Of a DNA stretch of 64,000 bases, positions 27,793 to 36,716 are shown piece by piece (position 1 is the stretch's first letter; every line of letters starts with the position of its first letter). Position numbers and translations under genes: made by a program. Source of the stretch: Paragemmobacter ruber (GTDB lineage Bacteria > Pseudomonadota > Alphaproteobacteria > Rhodobacterales > Rhodobacteraceae); NCBI RefSeq assembly GCF_009908315.1, contig NZ_JAAATW010000001.1, positions 930,001-994,000 of the forward strand. Reading direction: 5' to 3'. The notes under the pieces were generated by a model. The model worked only from the letters and a program-made list of their open reading frames with translations. It was not told the origin of the DNA and ran no database searches.

Positions 27793-28701
27793 ATGACGAC
27801 ATCCTGCCCCCTTGCCTTTGGCTGCATGCAGTTCGGCGGCCGCGCCGATGCGCAGGCCGCCCGCGCCATGTTCGATGCCGCGCGCGAGGCCGGGATCACC
27901 CATTTTGACACGGCCAACGTCTATACCGCCGGTCAGTCCGAACGCCTGCTGGGCGAGTTTGCGCAGGGCGACGGCGCGGTGCGGATTGCCACCAAGGTGG
28001 GCTATGACGGCGGGGCGGGCCGGGCCAATCTGATCGCGCAGTTCGACGAAAGCCTGCGCCGCCTAGGCAGGGATGGCGTTGATCTGCTCTATCTGCATCG
28101 CTTCGATCCGGCCACGCCGCTGGAGGAAACCATCGCCCTTTTCGTCGAATGGCAGCAGGCCGGGCGCATCGCCCGGATCGGCCTGTCGAACTTTGCCGCG
28201 TGGCAGGTGATGAAGGCGCAGGCCATCGCGGCGCGCTATGGCAGCCGGATCGACGTGATCCAGCCGATGTACAACCTTGTGAAACGGCAGGCCGAGGTGG
28301 AAATCCTGCCGATGTGCGCCGATCAGGGGATCGCGGTCCACGCCTATTCGCCGCTGGGTGGCGGGCTTCTCACCGGCAAATATGCGCAAGGCGGCGCGGG
28401 GCGGCTGTCCGAGGACAGCCGATATGCCGCCCGCTATGCGCCGCAAGCCATGCATGCAGCCGCCACAGGCCTGGCTGCGCTGGCGGCCGAAATCGGCACG
28501 CATCCCGCCACGCTGGCGGTGGCGTGGGTCCTGTCCTGCCCGATCACGCCCGTCGTGCCGCTTGTGTCCGCCCGCGATGCGGCGCAGCTTGCGCCCTCGC
28601 TTGCCGCACTTCACATGCCCATGACGCCGGACCTGCGCGCACGCCTGTCCGCGCTCTACCCCGCCCCACCCCCGGCAACCGACCGGCTGGAGGAAGAATG
28701 A
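27793..28701 (+). CDS. Aldo/keto reductase
   Basis: A 302-residue AKR-fold oxidoreductase using NADPH or NADH. Catalytic residues are visible: Asp and Tyr in FDTANVYTAGQSERLLGEF, Lys in RIATKVGYDGG and His in LLYLHRFDP. The C-terminus has the cofactor-loop equivalent PITPVVPLVSARDAAQL. The substrate-binding protein motif VIQPMYNLVKRQAEVEILPM is typical of the AKR group acting on sugars, aldehydes or ketones. ATG 27793 was chosen; a GTG two codons upstream is possible. It overlaps the next gene by 4 bases, so the pair is probably one operon. Confidence 0.85.
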   Translation: MTTSCPLAFGCMQFGGRADAQAARAMFDAAREAGITHFDTANVYTAGQSERLLGEFAQGDGAVRIATKVGYDGGAGRANLIAQFDESLRRLGRDGVDLLYLHRFDPATPLEETIALFVEWQQAGRIARIGLSNFAAWQVMKAQAIAARYGSRIDVIQPMYNLVKRQAEVEILPMCADQGIAVHAYSPLGGGLLTGKYAQGGAGRLSEDSRYAARYAPQAMHAAATGLAALAAEIGTHPATLAVAWVLSCPITPVVPLVSARDAAQLAPSLAALHMPMTPDLRARLSALYPAPPPATDRLEEE

Positions 28702-29771
28702 CCGATTTCCTGATCATCGGCGGCGGCATCGCCGGCATTTCCGCCGCCGCACGCCTGTCCGCGATGGGCTCTGTCACCGTGCTGGAGGCCGAGGCCGCGC
28801 TGGCGCATCACGCCTCGGGGCGATCCGCCGCGCTGTATGAACCCCGCTATGGTGCGCCTGCCGTGGTGGAACTTTCGCTTGCCTCCGAAGACCACTTCCG
28901 CGCGGCCGACCATGTGCTGTCCCCGCGCGGCCTGATGATCGTCGCCAAGGCCGATCAGCAGGATATCTTCGCGGCCGAGGTCCGCGACATGCAGATGACA
29001 CGCTGCAGCGTGCATGAGGCCCGCGCCATCGTCCCGATCCTGAACCCTGACAGCGTGGCCATGGCCGCCATGGCCGACCACGCCTGGGACATCGACACCG
29101 ATCTTCTGCTGCAGGGCTTCGCGCGCGAGGCGAGGTCGCGCGGCGCACAGATCGTGACCGGCGCCCGCGTCAGCGCCATCGAGCGGGGCGGCGAGGGGTG
29201 GACGGTCACAACACCTGCGGGCGAGTTTTCAGGCCGCCTCCTGATCAACGCAGCGGGGGCTTGGGTGGATGAGGTCGCTGCCATGGCCGGGATCCAACCC
29301 TTGGGCTTTACCCCCAACCGCCGCTCCATGGCCCGCATCCCGGCACCGGGCGGGCATGACATCAGCCGCTGGCCCATGCTCTTTGGCGCCGGCGAGACGT
29401 GGTATGCCAAGCCGGACGCGGGCGCCCTGATCGTCTCCCCCGCCGAGGAAGACCCACAATCGCCCCATGACGCCTGGGCCGATGACATGGTGCTGGCCGA
29501 AGGTCTGGCCCGGTATGAAGAGATGGTCACCGAACCCGTCACGCGGCTCATCTCCAACTGGGCGGGTCTGCGCACCTTTGCGCCCGACCGGGTGCTGGTG
29601 ATCGGGCGTGACCCGCGACAGCCTGATTTCTTCTGGCTTGCCGGACAAGGCGGCTATGGTTTCCAGACCTGCCCCGCCGCCAGCCAGCTTGCCGCCGACC
29701 TGATCGGCGGGCGGCCCTCCGGCCTGTCGGCAGGCCTTGTCGCCGCGCTTGATCCAGCCCGGTTTGGCTGA
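28698..29771 (+). CDS. FAD-dependent D-amino acid dehydrogenase, DauA-like
   Basis: A 357-residue DAO-family flavoprotein. It starts MTDFLIIGGGIAGISAAARL and continues with HHASGRSAALYEPRYGAPAV, AWDIDTDLLLQGF, LLINAAGAWVDEVAAMAGI and a C-terminal FWLAGQGGYGFQTCPA. These blocks align by eye with Pseudomonas D-arginine dehydrogenase (DauA), which converts D-arginine and other D-amino acids to 2-oxoacids. Broad D-amino acid oxidation is the best guess; substrate residues were not checked. It overlaps the aldo/keto reductase gene by 4 bases. Confidence 0.78.
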   Translation: MTDFLIIGGGIAGISAAARLSAMGSVTVLEAEAALAHHASGRSAALYEPRYGAPAVVELSLASEDHFRAADHVLSPRGLMIVAKADQQDIFAAEVRDMQMTRCSVHEARAIVPILNPDSVAMAAMADHAWDIDTDLLLQGFAREARSRGAQIVTGARVSAIERGGEGWTVTTPAGEFSGRLLINAAGAWVDEVAAMAGIQPLGFTPNRRSMARIPAPGGHDISRWPMLFGAGETWYAKPDAGALIVSPAEEDPQSPHDAWADDMVLAEGLARYEEMVTEPVTRLISNWAGLRTFAPDRVLVIGRDPRQPDFFWLAGQGGYGFQTCPAASQLAADLIGGRPSGLSAGLVAALDPARFG

Positions 29772-29864
29772 TCCGTCGGGGCCGCGCAGCGCGCCCGGCG
29801 GAAAGGCGGCAGGTCCCGGCGAAGGGGCGTGACAGGCGGCAGCGGATCGGTCAGCATTGCGCAC

Positions 29865-30683
29865 ATGTTCCGCATCCTCGCCGCCCTCAGCCTCTCCCTT
29901 GCCCTCGCCGCCTGCGGTGGTGGGCCTGCGCCTTCACCCACGCTCTCCACCACGGCAGGCGCGATCGCCAATCCCGCGCAGTTCCGCGTCATCCCGCCAA
30001 ATTTCGGTGATGCCGATCCCGCCAGCTTTGGCCCGCGCGGGCCAGAGGATCATGCCGTCCACGGCATTGACGTGGCCCGTTTCCAGACGGCGATCGACTG
30101 GCGGCAAGCCCGCGCCAATGGCGTGAACTTCGCCTTCATCAAGGCGACCGAGGGTGGCGATCTGGTCGATCCCATGTTCCGCGACAACTGGCGCGGCGCA
30201 GGCCGCGCAGGTGTGCCGCGCGGGGCCTATCACTTCTTCTACCATTGCCGCCCGGCGGCCGAACAGGCGGCCTTCTTCATCCAGAACGTCCCCCGCACCC
30301 CTGGCGCCCTGCCCCCCGTGCTGGACATGGAATGGACGCCCTTCTCGCCCACCTGCACCATCCGCCGCCCGGCCAGCGTGCTGCGGTCAGAGGCGAAGAT
30401 CTTCCTCGACATCGTCGAACGCCACTATGGCCAGCGCCCGATCATCTATTCGACCGTGGACTTCTACCAAGAGAATGAGATGTGGCGGGTCGGGAACTAT
30501 CCCTTCTGGCTGCGCGCCGTCGCCGCCCACCCGGACGAGGTTTATGGCGGCCGCCACTGGACCTTCTGGCAATATACCAGCACCGGCCTCATCCCCGGCA
30601 TCGCGGGCGAGGTGGATATCAACGTCTTTGACGGCAGCGCGTCCGACTGGGCGGCATGGCTTGCCGCAAACCGTCACCCGTAA
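29865..30683 (+). CDS. GH25-family lysozyme-like lipoprotein
   Basis: A 272-residue secreted protein. ATG 29865 gives a lipoprotein signal (MFRILAALSLSLALAACGGG) with a lipobox LAAC; an upstream GTG at 29829 would bury it. The mature domain is glycoside hydrolase family 25: HGIDVARFQTAIDW, FAFIKATEGGDLVDPMFRDNW, catalytic acids in PPVLDMEWTPF and a WTFWQYTSTGLIPGI ending with GEVDINVFDG. The family cleaves the N-acetylmuramyl-glucosamine bond of peptidoglycan. A role in wall remodelling from the outer membrane inner leaflet is likely. Confidence 0.87.
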   Translation: MFRILAALSLSLALAACGGGPAPSPTLSTTAGAIANPAQFRVIPPNFGDADPASFGPRGPEDHAVHGIDVARFQTAIDWRQARANGVNFAFIKATEGGDLVDPMFRDNWRGAGRAGVPRGAYHFFYHCRPAAEQAAFFIQNVPRTPGALPPVLDMEWTPFSPTCTIRRPASVLRSEAKIFLDIVERHYGQRPIIYSTVDFYQENEMWRVGNYPFWLRAVAAHPDEVYGGRHWTFWQYTSTGLIPGIAGEVDINVFDGSASDWAAWLAANRHP

Positions 30684-30689
30684 AGGATA

Positions 30690-30715
30690 GGGCACCGGAC
30701 CTGCGCCCGGTGCCC
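30690..30715. terminator. Probable bidirectional terminator between convergent genes
   Basis: GGGCACCGG (30690-30698) pairs with CCGGTGCCC (30707-30715). It lies in the 51-base gap between the converging lysozyme and FAD/GcvT genes. The downstream T-run is weak (TTCCC), so efficiency is uncertain. Confidence 0.6.
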
Positions 30716-30734
30716 TTCCCGATGTCACCTTCGC

Positions 30735-33233
30735 TCAGCCGTCGATACGGATGCGCGCATTCGTCGGATCGAAGGGGCTGTCCTCCACCACCGTCGCATC
30801 CCACAGCTCGCGGTTGATCCGCACTTGCAGCTTGGTGCCGACCTTGGCCAGATCGGGGCGCACATAGCCCATCCCGATCTGCTTGCCGAAGGCCACCGAA
30901 TAGCCGCCCGAGGTCAGACGCCCGACCTTTTCGCCATTCACGATCAGCGCCTCCTTGCCCCACGGATCGGTATCATCCGGCCCGTCGATCAGCACCGTCA
31001 CGCACATCGACCGGATGCCGGTCGCCAGCATCGCGGCCTTGCCCTGAAATTCCTTGTTCAGGTCCACGAACCGATCCAGCCCGGCCTCCAGCGGGGTCGC
31101 GTCGCGGCCCAGTTCGTTGCCGAAAGCGCGATAGGATTTCTCCTGCCGCAGCCAGTTCTGGGCGCGGGCACCCACCAGCTTCATCCCGTGCTTTTCGCCC
31201 GCCTTCAGCAACTGGTCGAACAGATAGCGCTGCATCTCGATCGGGTGATGCAGTTCCCAGCCAAGCTCGCCCGTGTAGGCCACGCGGATCGCGTTCACCG
31301 GGCACATGCCCAGTTCGATCTTGCGCGCCGACAGCCACGGAAAGCGCTTGTTCGACAGCGCGGTTTCCGGCTCGGCATCGCGGATCAGTTCGGCAAGGAT
31401 CTTGCGGCTGTTCGGCCCGGCCAGCGCAAAGACACCCCATTGCGTGGTGACATCGTGGATGTCGACCCAGCCGCCACCGCCCGCCATGTAATCCTCGGCA
31501 CATTTGCGCAGCCAGTCGGCGTCATAAGCCGTCCATGCCCCGGCAGAGACGAGGTAGTAATCATTCTCGCCATTGCGGACGATGGTATATTCCGTCCGCG
31601 TGGTCCCCGTGGGTGTCAGCGCATAGGTCAGGTTGATCCGCCCCACCTTGGGCAGCGCGTTGCAGGTGAACCAGTCAAGGAAGGCCGTCGCGCCGGGGCC
31701 GCTCACCAGATGCTTGGTAAAGGCGGTGGCGTCGATCAGCCCTGCCGTTTCGCGAATGGCCTTCGCCTCGTCCACCGCGTACTGCCACCAGCCGCCGCGC
31801 CGGAAGGACCGGGTGTGGTGATCGAAATCCTCGGGCGCGTCCTTGGGGCCAAAATAGATAGGCCGTTCCCAGCCATTCACCTGCCCGAACTGCGCGCCCA
31901 AGGCCTTTTGCTTGTCATAGACGGGTGCCGTGCGCAGCGGGCGGCAGGCTTCGCGCTCTTCATCCGGGTGGTGCAGGATGAAGACATGCTCATAGCATTC
32001 CTCGTTCTTGCGCGCCGCGTACTCCGTGGTCATCCAGTTGCCATAGCGGCGCGGGTCGAGGCTGGCCATGTCGATCTCGGCCTCGCCCTCCGTCATCATC
32101 TGGGCCAGGTAATAGCCCGTGCCTCCCGCCGCCGTGATCCCGAAGCTGAACCCTTCCGCGATCCACATGTTGCGCAGGCCCGGCACGGGGCCCACCAGCG
32201 GGTTGCCATCGGGCGTATAGCAGATGGGGCCGTTGTAATCGTCCTTCAGGCCCACCGTTTCCGACGACGGCAGGCGATGGATCATCGACATGTATTCCGC
32301 CTCGATCCGCTCCAGATCCAGCGGGAACAGGTCCGCCCGGAACGACGCCGGAACATCATAGAGGAAGCGCGCTGGGGCGTTGCGCTCATAGGGCCCCAGA
32401 ATCCAGCCGCCGCGCTCTTCGCGCACATACCATTTGGCATCCGCATCGCGCAGCACCGGGTGCTGCGGATTGGTCTTGCGCCATTCCACCAGCGCCGGGT
32501 CGGGTTCGGTGACGATGTACTGATGTTCGACGGGAATCGCCGGGATCTTGATGCCCAGCATCCGCGCCGTCCGCTGGGCGTGGTTGCCGGTCGCCGTCAC
32601 CACATGCTCGGCGTGGATGTCGTATTTCTCTTCGGTCGGCACCAGATTGCCGCCCCGGTCTTCCATCCGGGTGACCGACACGATCCATTCGCTGCCCGTC
32701 CAGCGATAGCCGTCCACCTGGATCTTCCGCTCGATGGTGGCACCCCGTTGCCGCGCGCCCTTGGCCATGGCCTGTGTCACGTCGGCGGGGTTGATGTAGC
32801 CATCCTGCGGGTGGTAAAGCGCGCCCACCAGATCATCCGTCCGCAGCAGCGGCCAGCGATCCTTCATCTCCTTCGGCGTCAGGAATTCGTGGTAGACGCC
32901 CGCCGTCTCGGCGACCGACGAATAGAGCATGTATTCATCCATCCGCTCTTGCCGCTGGGCCATGCGCAGGTTGCCCACGACATAGAAGCCGGGGTTCAGC
33001 CCCGTCTCCGCCTCCAGCCCCTTGTAGAAATCAACGCTGTATTTGTGGATGTGGGTGGTCGCATAGCTCATGTTGAACAGGGGCAGCAGCCCCGCCGCAT
33101 GCCAGGTGGAGCCTGCGGTCAACTCGTCCCGTTCCACCAGCATCGTGTCCCAACCGGCCTTGGCGAGGTGATAGGCGATGCCGTTCCCGACGGCTCCACC
33201 GCCGACGACAAGGGCTTTTACATGGGTTTTCAT
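30735..33233 (-). CDS. Dimethylglycine/sarcosine dehydrogenase-like FAD oxidoreductase with GcvT domain
   Basis: An 832-residue two-part enzyme. The N-terminal half is a DAO-type flavoprotein (VKALVVGGGAVGNGIAYHLA, then GSTWHAAGLLPLFNMS with the covalent-flavin His region). The C-terminal half, from about residue 430, is a GcvT-like folate domain (LVSGPGATAFLDWFTCNALP, GVFALAGPNSRKIL, YTGELGWELHHP). This architecture removes methyl groups from dimethylglycine or sarcosine as 5,10-methylene-tetrahydrofolate. Rhodobacteraceae carry many paralogues for different N-methyl compounds, so the substrate is open. It is a single gene with no sarcosine oxidase subunits nearby. Confidence 0.85.
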   Translation of the reverse strand: MKTHVKALVVGGGAVGNGIAYHLAKAGWDTMLVERDELTAGSTWHAAGLLPLFNMSYATTHIHKYSVDFYKGLEAETGLNPGFYVVGNLRMAQRQERMDEYMLYSSVAETAGVYHEFLTPKEMKDRWPLLRTDDLVGALYHPQDGYINPADVTQAMAKGARQRGATIERKIQVDGYRWTGSEWIVSVTRMEDRGGNLVPTEEKYDIHAEHVVTATGNHAQRTARMLGIKIPAIPVEHQYIVTEPDPALVEWRKTNPQHPVLRDADAKWYVREERGGWILGPYERNAPARFLYDVPASFRADLFPLDLERIEAEYMSMIHRLPSSETVGLKDDYNGPICYTPDGNPLVGPVPGLRNMWIAEGFSFGITAAGGTGYYLAQMMTEGEAEIDMASLDPRRYGNWMTTEYAARKNEECYEHVFILHHPDEEREACRPLRTAPVYDKQKALGAQFGQVNGWERPIYFGPKDAPEDFDHHTRSFRRGGWWQYAVDEAKAIRETAGLIDATAFTKHLVSGPGATAFLDWFTCNALPKVGRINLTYALTPTGTTRTEYTIVRNGENDYYLVSAGAWTAYDADWLRKCAEDYMAGGGGWVDIHDVTTQWGVFALAGPNSRKILAELIRDAEPETALSNKRFPWLSARKIELGMCPVNAIRVAYTGELGWELHHPIEMQRYLFDQLLKAGEKHGMKLVGARAQNWLRQEKSYRAFGNELGRDATPLEAGLDRFVDLNKEFQGKAAMLATGIRSMCVTVLIDGPDDTDPWGKEALIVNGEKVGRLTSGGYSVAFGKQIGMGYVRPDLAKVGTKLQVRINRELWDATVVEDSPFDPTNARIRIDG

Positions 33234-33374
33234 TGGGGGCGACTCCGCGGAAGGATGTTTTGCCCCCTTATCTGCCCGAACCTGCGCAAATCGGACAAGT
33301 CAACCCGACCCTTGGCAGACAAAAGCGACATGGCTGTAAAATCCGCGACCTGCGGTAAACGGCGGGCCGCGCGC

Positions 33375-34166
33375 TTATCGCCGCCCCATCCGCCCGAACA
33401 TCGCCGACAGGGCAAAGATGGCGGTGGCCGCCGCGATGATCGACGGGCCTGCCGGCGTGTCCTGCCAGAGCGACAGCTGCAATCCCGCCAGCGCCGACGC
33501 GGCGCCGATCCCCACTGCCAGCAGCGCCATCATCTCGGGCGTGCGGGCCATCCCGCGCGCCGCCGCGGCCGGGATGATCAGCATGGCGGCAATCAGCAGC
33601 GCGCCCACCACCTTGATCGCCACCGCCACCACCACCGCCAAGGCCAGCGTCAGCACCAGCCGCTCCCGCGCCGGGTTCAGGCCCGAAGCATGGGCAAGAT
33701 CCTCGTTCAGCGTGGCGGTCAGCAGCGCCTGCCAGCGCCAGATCAGCAATCCCGCCACCAGAAGCGCGCCACCCCAGATCAGTGCCAGATCGCCCCGCGT
33801 CACGGCCAGAATGTCACCGAAAAGCCAAGCCGAAAGGTCTGTCCGCGCGCCGGGGACAAAGCTTACCGCCACCAGCCCGAAGGCCAGCGCCGAATGGGCC
33901 AGGACCCCCAGCGTCGTGTCCATCGCCCAGCCCCGCGACGCCAGCGTCGCCACGGTCACCGCCATGGCCAGCGCCACCACCAGCGTGCCGAAGGTGACCG
34001 GCAGATCAGCCGCCAGTGCCAGCGCGACGCCAAGGATCGCCGCATGCGACGTGGCATCCCCGAAATAGGCCATCCGCCGCCAGACGACAAAAGACCCGAG
34101 CGGCCCGGTCGCCAGCGACATCCCCACCCCGGCAAGGGCAGCGCGGACAAGGAAATCGTCAAGCAT
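33375..34166 (-). CDS. znuB: Zinc ABC transporter permease ZnuB
   Basis: A 263-residue inner-membrane permease of the ABC-3 metal family. ATG 34166 overlaps znuC by 8 bases; an in-frame extension to 34247 merely antiparallels the znuC His codons. The protein has about seven to eight membrane segments, with LVRAALAGVGMSLATGPLGSF at the start, MAYFGDATSHAAILGVALA and VGALLIAAMLIIPAAAAR. Together with ZnuA and ZnuC it imports Zn2+ under shortage. Confidence 0.92.
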   Translation of the reverse strand: MLDDFLVRAALAGVGMSLATGPLGSFVVWRRMAYFGDATSHAAILGVALALAADLPVTFGTLVVALAMAVTVATLASRGWAMDTTLGVLAHSALAFGLVAVSFVPGARTDLSAWLFGDILAVTRGDLALIWGGALLVAGLLIWRWQALLTATLNEDLAHASGLNPARERLVLTLALAVVVAVAIKVVGALLIAAMLIIPAAAARGMARTPEMMALLAVGIGAASALAGLQLSLWQDTPAGPSIIAAATAIFALSAMFGRMGRR

Positions 34167-34941
34167 GGTGGTGATCGTGATGCGTGTGGTCGTAGTGATG
34201 GGCATGGCCGGACCCAGCATCATGTCCACCATCATGGCTATGGTCATGCACGTGCTGATACAGCGCCAGCGCGCCCTGCGTGCCCAGCCCGAACAGCGCG
34301 CGGTATTCCGGCGCGGTAGAGACCACGCGCGGCGTGCCTTCGCAGCAGATATGCCCGTTCAGACAGATCACCCGGTCGGATGCCGCCATCACCACATGCA
34401 GGTCATGGCTGACCATCAGCACCGCCACCCCGGTCTCGCGCCGCACCTCTTCGATCAGCCGATAGAATGCCGCCTCGCCGGGTTGGTCCAAGCCCTGCGT
34501 CGGCTCATCAAGGACAAGCAGATCAGGCCCCGCAAGCAGGGCGCGCGCCAGAAGCACGCGCTGGAACTGTCCGCCCGACAGATCGGCCATCTGCCGCTGT
34601 GCCACGTCCGGCACGCCGACACGGGCCAGCGCGGCCATGGCCGCCGCATCCCCCACCCGTTTGGGCAGCGACAGGAACCGCCGCACCGTCATGGGCAGCG
34701 TCCGATCCACGGCCAGCCGCTGCGGCACATAGCCGATCACCAGCCCCTCCGCCCGGGCCACACGCCCGCCGGTGGCCGGGACGATGCCCAGCAGCGCCCG
34801 CAACAGCGTGGACTTCCCTGATCCGTTCGGCCCAAGGATGGTGACGATCTCGCCCGGCGCCACCGCCAGCGACACATCCGTCAGCACCGGATGCCCGTCC
34901 AGCGCCACCGACAGATGCTCGGCCCGGATCAGCGCGCTCAT
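34159..34941 (-). CDS. znuC: Zinc ABC transporter ATP-binding protein ZnuC with His-rich tail
   Basis: A 260-residue ATPase with Walker A ILGPNGSGKSTLL, signature LSGGQFQRVLLARALL, Walker B LLVLDEPTQGLD and the switch His in LMVSHDLHVV. The last 30 or so residues are a histidine-rich tail (HVHDHSHDGG and onward to DHHHA), likely a metal-sensing or buffering extension. ATG 34941 overlaps the zur stop by 4 bases, so zur, znuC and znuB form one minus-strand operon with the regulator first. Confidence 0.93.
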   Translation of the reverse strand: MSALIRAEHLSVALDGHPVLTDVSLAVAPGEIVTILGPNGSGKSTLLRALLGIVPATGGRVARAEGLVIGYVPQRLAVDRTLPMTVRRFLSLPKRVGDAAAMAALARVGVPDVAQRQMADLSGGQFQRVLLARALLAGPDLLVLDEPTQGLDQPGEAAFYRLIEEVRRETGVAVLMVSHDLHVVMAASDRVICLNGHICCEGTPRVVSTAPEYRALFGLGTQGALALYQHVHDHSHDGGHDAGSGHAHHYDHTHHDHHHA

Positions 34942-35471
34942 GCCGCCGCCGCCTGGCAGCCCGGGCAAAGACCCAGCGCCTCGATATTCGACCGCTCGAT
35001 GCGGAAGCCCAGCGCGCCCGCCGCTGCATCCAGCGCGGCGCGCACCGGGGCGGCCGGCGCCTCGGCCACATGGTTGCAGGCGCGGCAGATCAGAAAGGCC
35101 GGGGCGTGGGCCTCGCCCGGATGCATGCAGGCGGCAAAGGCGTTCAGGCGGCGGATGCGATGGGCCAGCCCGTGCTCCACCAGAAAATCCAGCGCGCGAT
35201 AGGCCACCGGCGGCTGGTTCCCGAATCCCTCGGCCGCCAGCCGCTGCAACACGTCATAGGCCCCCAGAGCGCGGTGTTCCTCCAACAGGATTTCCAGCAC
35301 GCGCCGCCGGACCGGCGTCAGCTTTACCCCCTGCGCCTCGGCCAGCGACACCGCCCGCGCCAGAACGTCCCCGCTGCAATGGCTGTGGTCATGCTGGGCA
35401 AAGGCTACCTCGGGTGCAGTGGTGCAGCCGGGGCAGTCATCGGAATGGGCATGATGCAGCGGGGTCGCCAT
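34938..35471 (-). CDS. zur: Zinc uptake regulator Zur (Fur family)
   Basis: A 177-residue Fur-family repressor. The start at 35471 gives a His/Cys-rich N-terminal extension (HHAHSDDCPGC, HDHSHC) ahead of the winged helix (VKLTPVRRRVLEILLEEHRALG, PPVAYRALDFLVEHGLAHRI). The C-terminal dimerisation part has metal Cys pairs FLICRACN and LGLCPGCQ. With zinc bound it should repress both its own operon and divergent znuA through the dyad at 35486-35502. The longer frame to 35711 covers znuA antisense and was rejected. Confidence 0.92.
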   Translation of the reverse strand: MATPLHHAHSDDCPGCTTAPEVAFAQHDHSHCSGDVLARAVSLAEAQGVKLTPVRRRVLEILLEEHRALGAYDVLQRLAAEGFGNQPPVAYRALDFLVEHGLAHRIRRLNAFAACMHPGEAHAPAFLICRACNHVAEAPAAPVRAALDAAAGALGFRIERSNIEALGLCPGCQAAAA

Positions 35472-35480
35472 CTGAGCCTC

Positions 35481-35509
35481 TTGACATGTTATTTTATAAC
35501 ATTCATAGC
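35481..35509. promoter_or_regulatory. Zur box overlapping the znuA promoter
   Basis: ATGTTAT (35486-35492) and ATAACAT (35496-35502) form a perfect 7-bp dyad with centre TTT, matching the AT-rich Zur-box pattern. It starts at the end of a consensus -35 box TTGACA (35481-35486) oriented toward znuA; a -10 box would lie near 35503-35509. Zur bound here would occupy the -35 to -10 spacer, and it could also repress the zur-znuCB operon on the other strand. Confidence 0.8.
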
Positions 35510-35540
35510 GCCGCCTGATCTGCACAGGAAGGGCCGCCCG

Positions 35541-36641
35541 ATGCGTTATATCATATCTTCTGCCATTGCCAGCGTCGCCTCCGCCCTGCCCGCCATGGCC
35601 GAGGTGCCGCGCGTTGTGACCGACATCCACCCGATCCACTCGCTCGTGGCGCAGGTGATGGGCGATCTCGGGACGCCCGAACTCCTGCTGGAGCGCGGGG
35701 CGAGCGAGCATGATTTCCAGTTGCGCCCCTCACAGGCCGCCGCTCTGGCCGAGGCCGACCTTGTGGTCTGGGTTGGCCCCGAATTGACCCCGTGGCTCGA
35801 CCGCGCGCTGGACGGCATCGGCGACAGCGGCGCAAGGTTGGCCCTTCTGACTGCGCCCGGAACGGAAACCCGCGCCTTTTCCGAAGACGGGGCGCATGGG
35901 GCCGAACACGGCCATGACCATGGCGCAGAAAAAGCGGCCGCAGACGATCACGACCATGACCATGACCATGACCACGGTCATGATCACGCCGAAGAACAGG
36001 CCGCTGCAGACGATCACGCCCACGACCATGGCGAAGAGACCGCAGAGAACCACAGCGATGATCATGGGCATGACCACGGTGATGATCACGGGCACGACCA
36101 CGGGCACACCCACGAGGGCACCGATCCCCATGCCTGGCTTGATCCGGCCAATGCGCAGGTCTGGCTTGCGGCCATCGCGGCAGAACTGGGCCGTCTCGAT
36201 GCCGCCAACGCCGCGACCTATGCCGCCAATGCCGAAGCTGCCAGCGCCCGCATCGCCGCGCTGGATACAGAGGTGGCAGGCATCCTCGCCCCGGTGCAGG
36301 ACAAGCCGCTGATCGTCTACCATGATGCCTACGGCTATCTCGCCGCGCATTACGACCTGTCAATCTTCGGCTCGGTCGCGCTTGGCGATGCCACGGCGCC
36401 CGGCGCGGCACGGCTGGCCGAACTGCGCGCCGGGGTGGAGGAGGGCACGCCGCTCTGCCTTTTCCCCGAGGCGCAGCATGACCCCGCGCTGATCGAACAA
36501 CTGGCCGACGGCACCGGCGCGCGTGTCGGCGCCCCGCTCGATCCCAACGGATCCATGATCGACCCGGGCCCCGAGGCCTATGCCACGCTGCTGCGGAACA
36601 TCGCCCAGACCATGGCCGATTGCGTCACCGCCACGCCCTGA
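35541..36641 (+). CDS. znuA: Zinc ABC transporter substrate-binding protein ZnuA
   Basis: A 366-residue periplasmic zinc-binding protein. The signal peptide is residues 1-20 (MRYIISSAIASVASALPAMA). Metal ligands include the His in SEHDFQLRPS (residue 57), the His in DPHAWLDP (residue 197) and one in VYHDAYGYLA. Between them, residues about 117-192 form a very long His/Asp-rich loop, much longer than in E. coli ZnuA, that probably collects zinc. The DNA here contains a tandem GACCAT hexamer (35952-35969 followed by GACCAC), prone to slippage. Divergent from zur. Confidence 0.94.
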   Translation: MRYIISSAIASVASALPAMAEVPRVVTDIHPIHSLVAQVMGDLGTPELLLERGASEHDFQLRPSQAAALAEADLVVWVGPELTPWLDRALDGIGDSGARLALLTAPGTETRAFSEDGAHGAEHGHDHGAEKAAADDHDHDHDHDHGHDHAEEQAAADDHAHDHGEETAENHSDDHGHDHGDDHGHDHGHTHEGTDPHAWLDPANAQVWLAAIAAELGRLDAANAATYAANAEAASARIAALDTEVAGILAPVQDKPLIVYHDAYGYLAAHYDLSIFGSVALGDATAPGAARLAELRAGVEEGTPLCLFPEAQHDPALIEQLADGTGARVGAPLDPNGSMIDPGPEAYATLLRNIAQTMADCVTATP

Positions 36642-36716
36642 GACCCCTGCGAACAGGCTTGACCCACCCGCCCGCAGGTTGCACCACTGGCGCAACAGAC
36701 GCGCGGGGGGGAACGG

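Noticed and set aside
30825-34319. A 1164-codon plus-strand frame across the FAD/GcvT gene and znuB
   Set aside because: It spans two real genes on the opposite strand and the gap between them, with composition typical of antisense frames.
35949-36120. CRISPR-like or tandem repeat array
   Set aside because: The repeats are His/Asp codons (GACCAT, GATCAC) within the znuA coding frame; there are no spacers.
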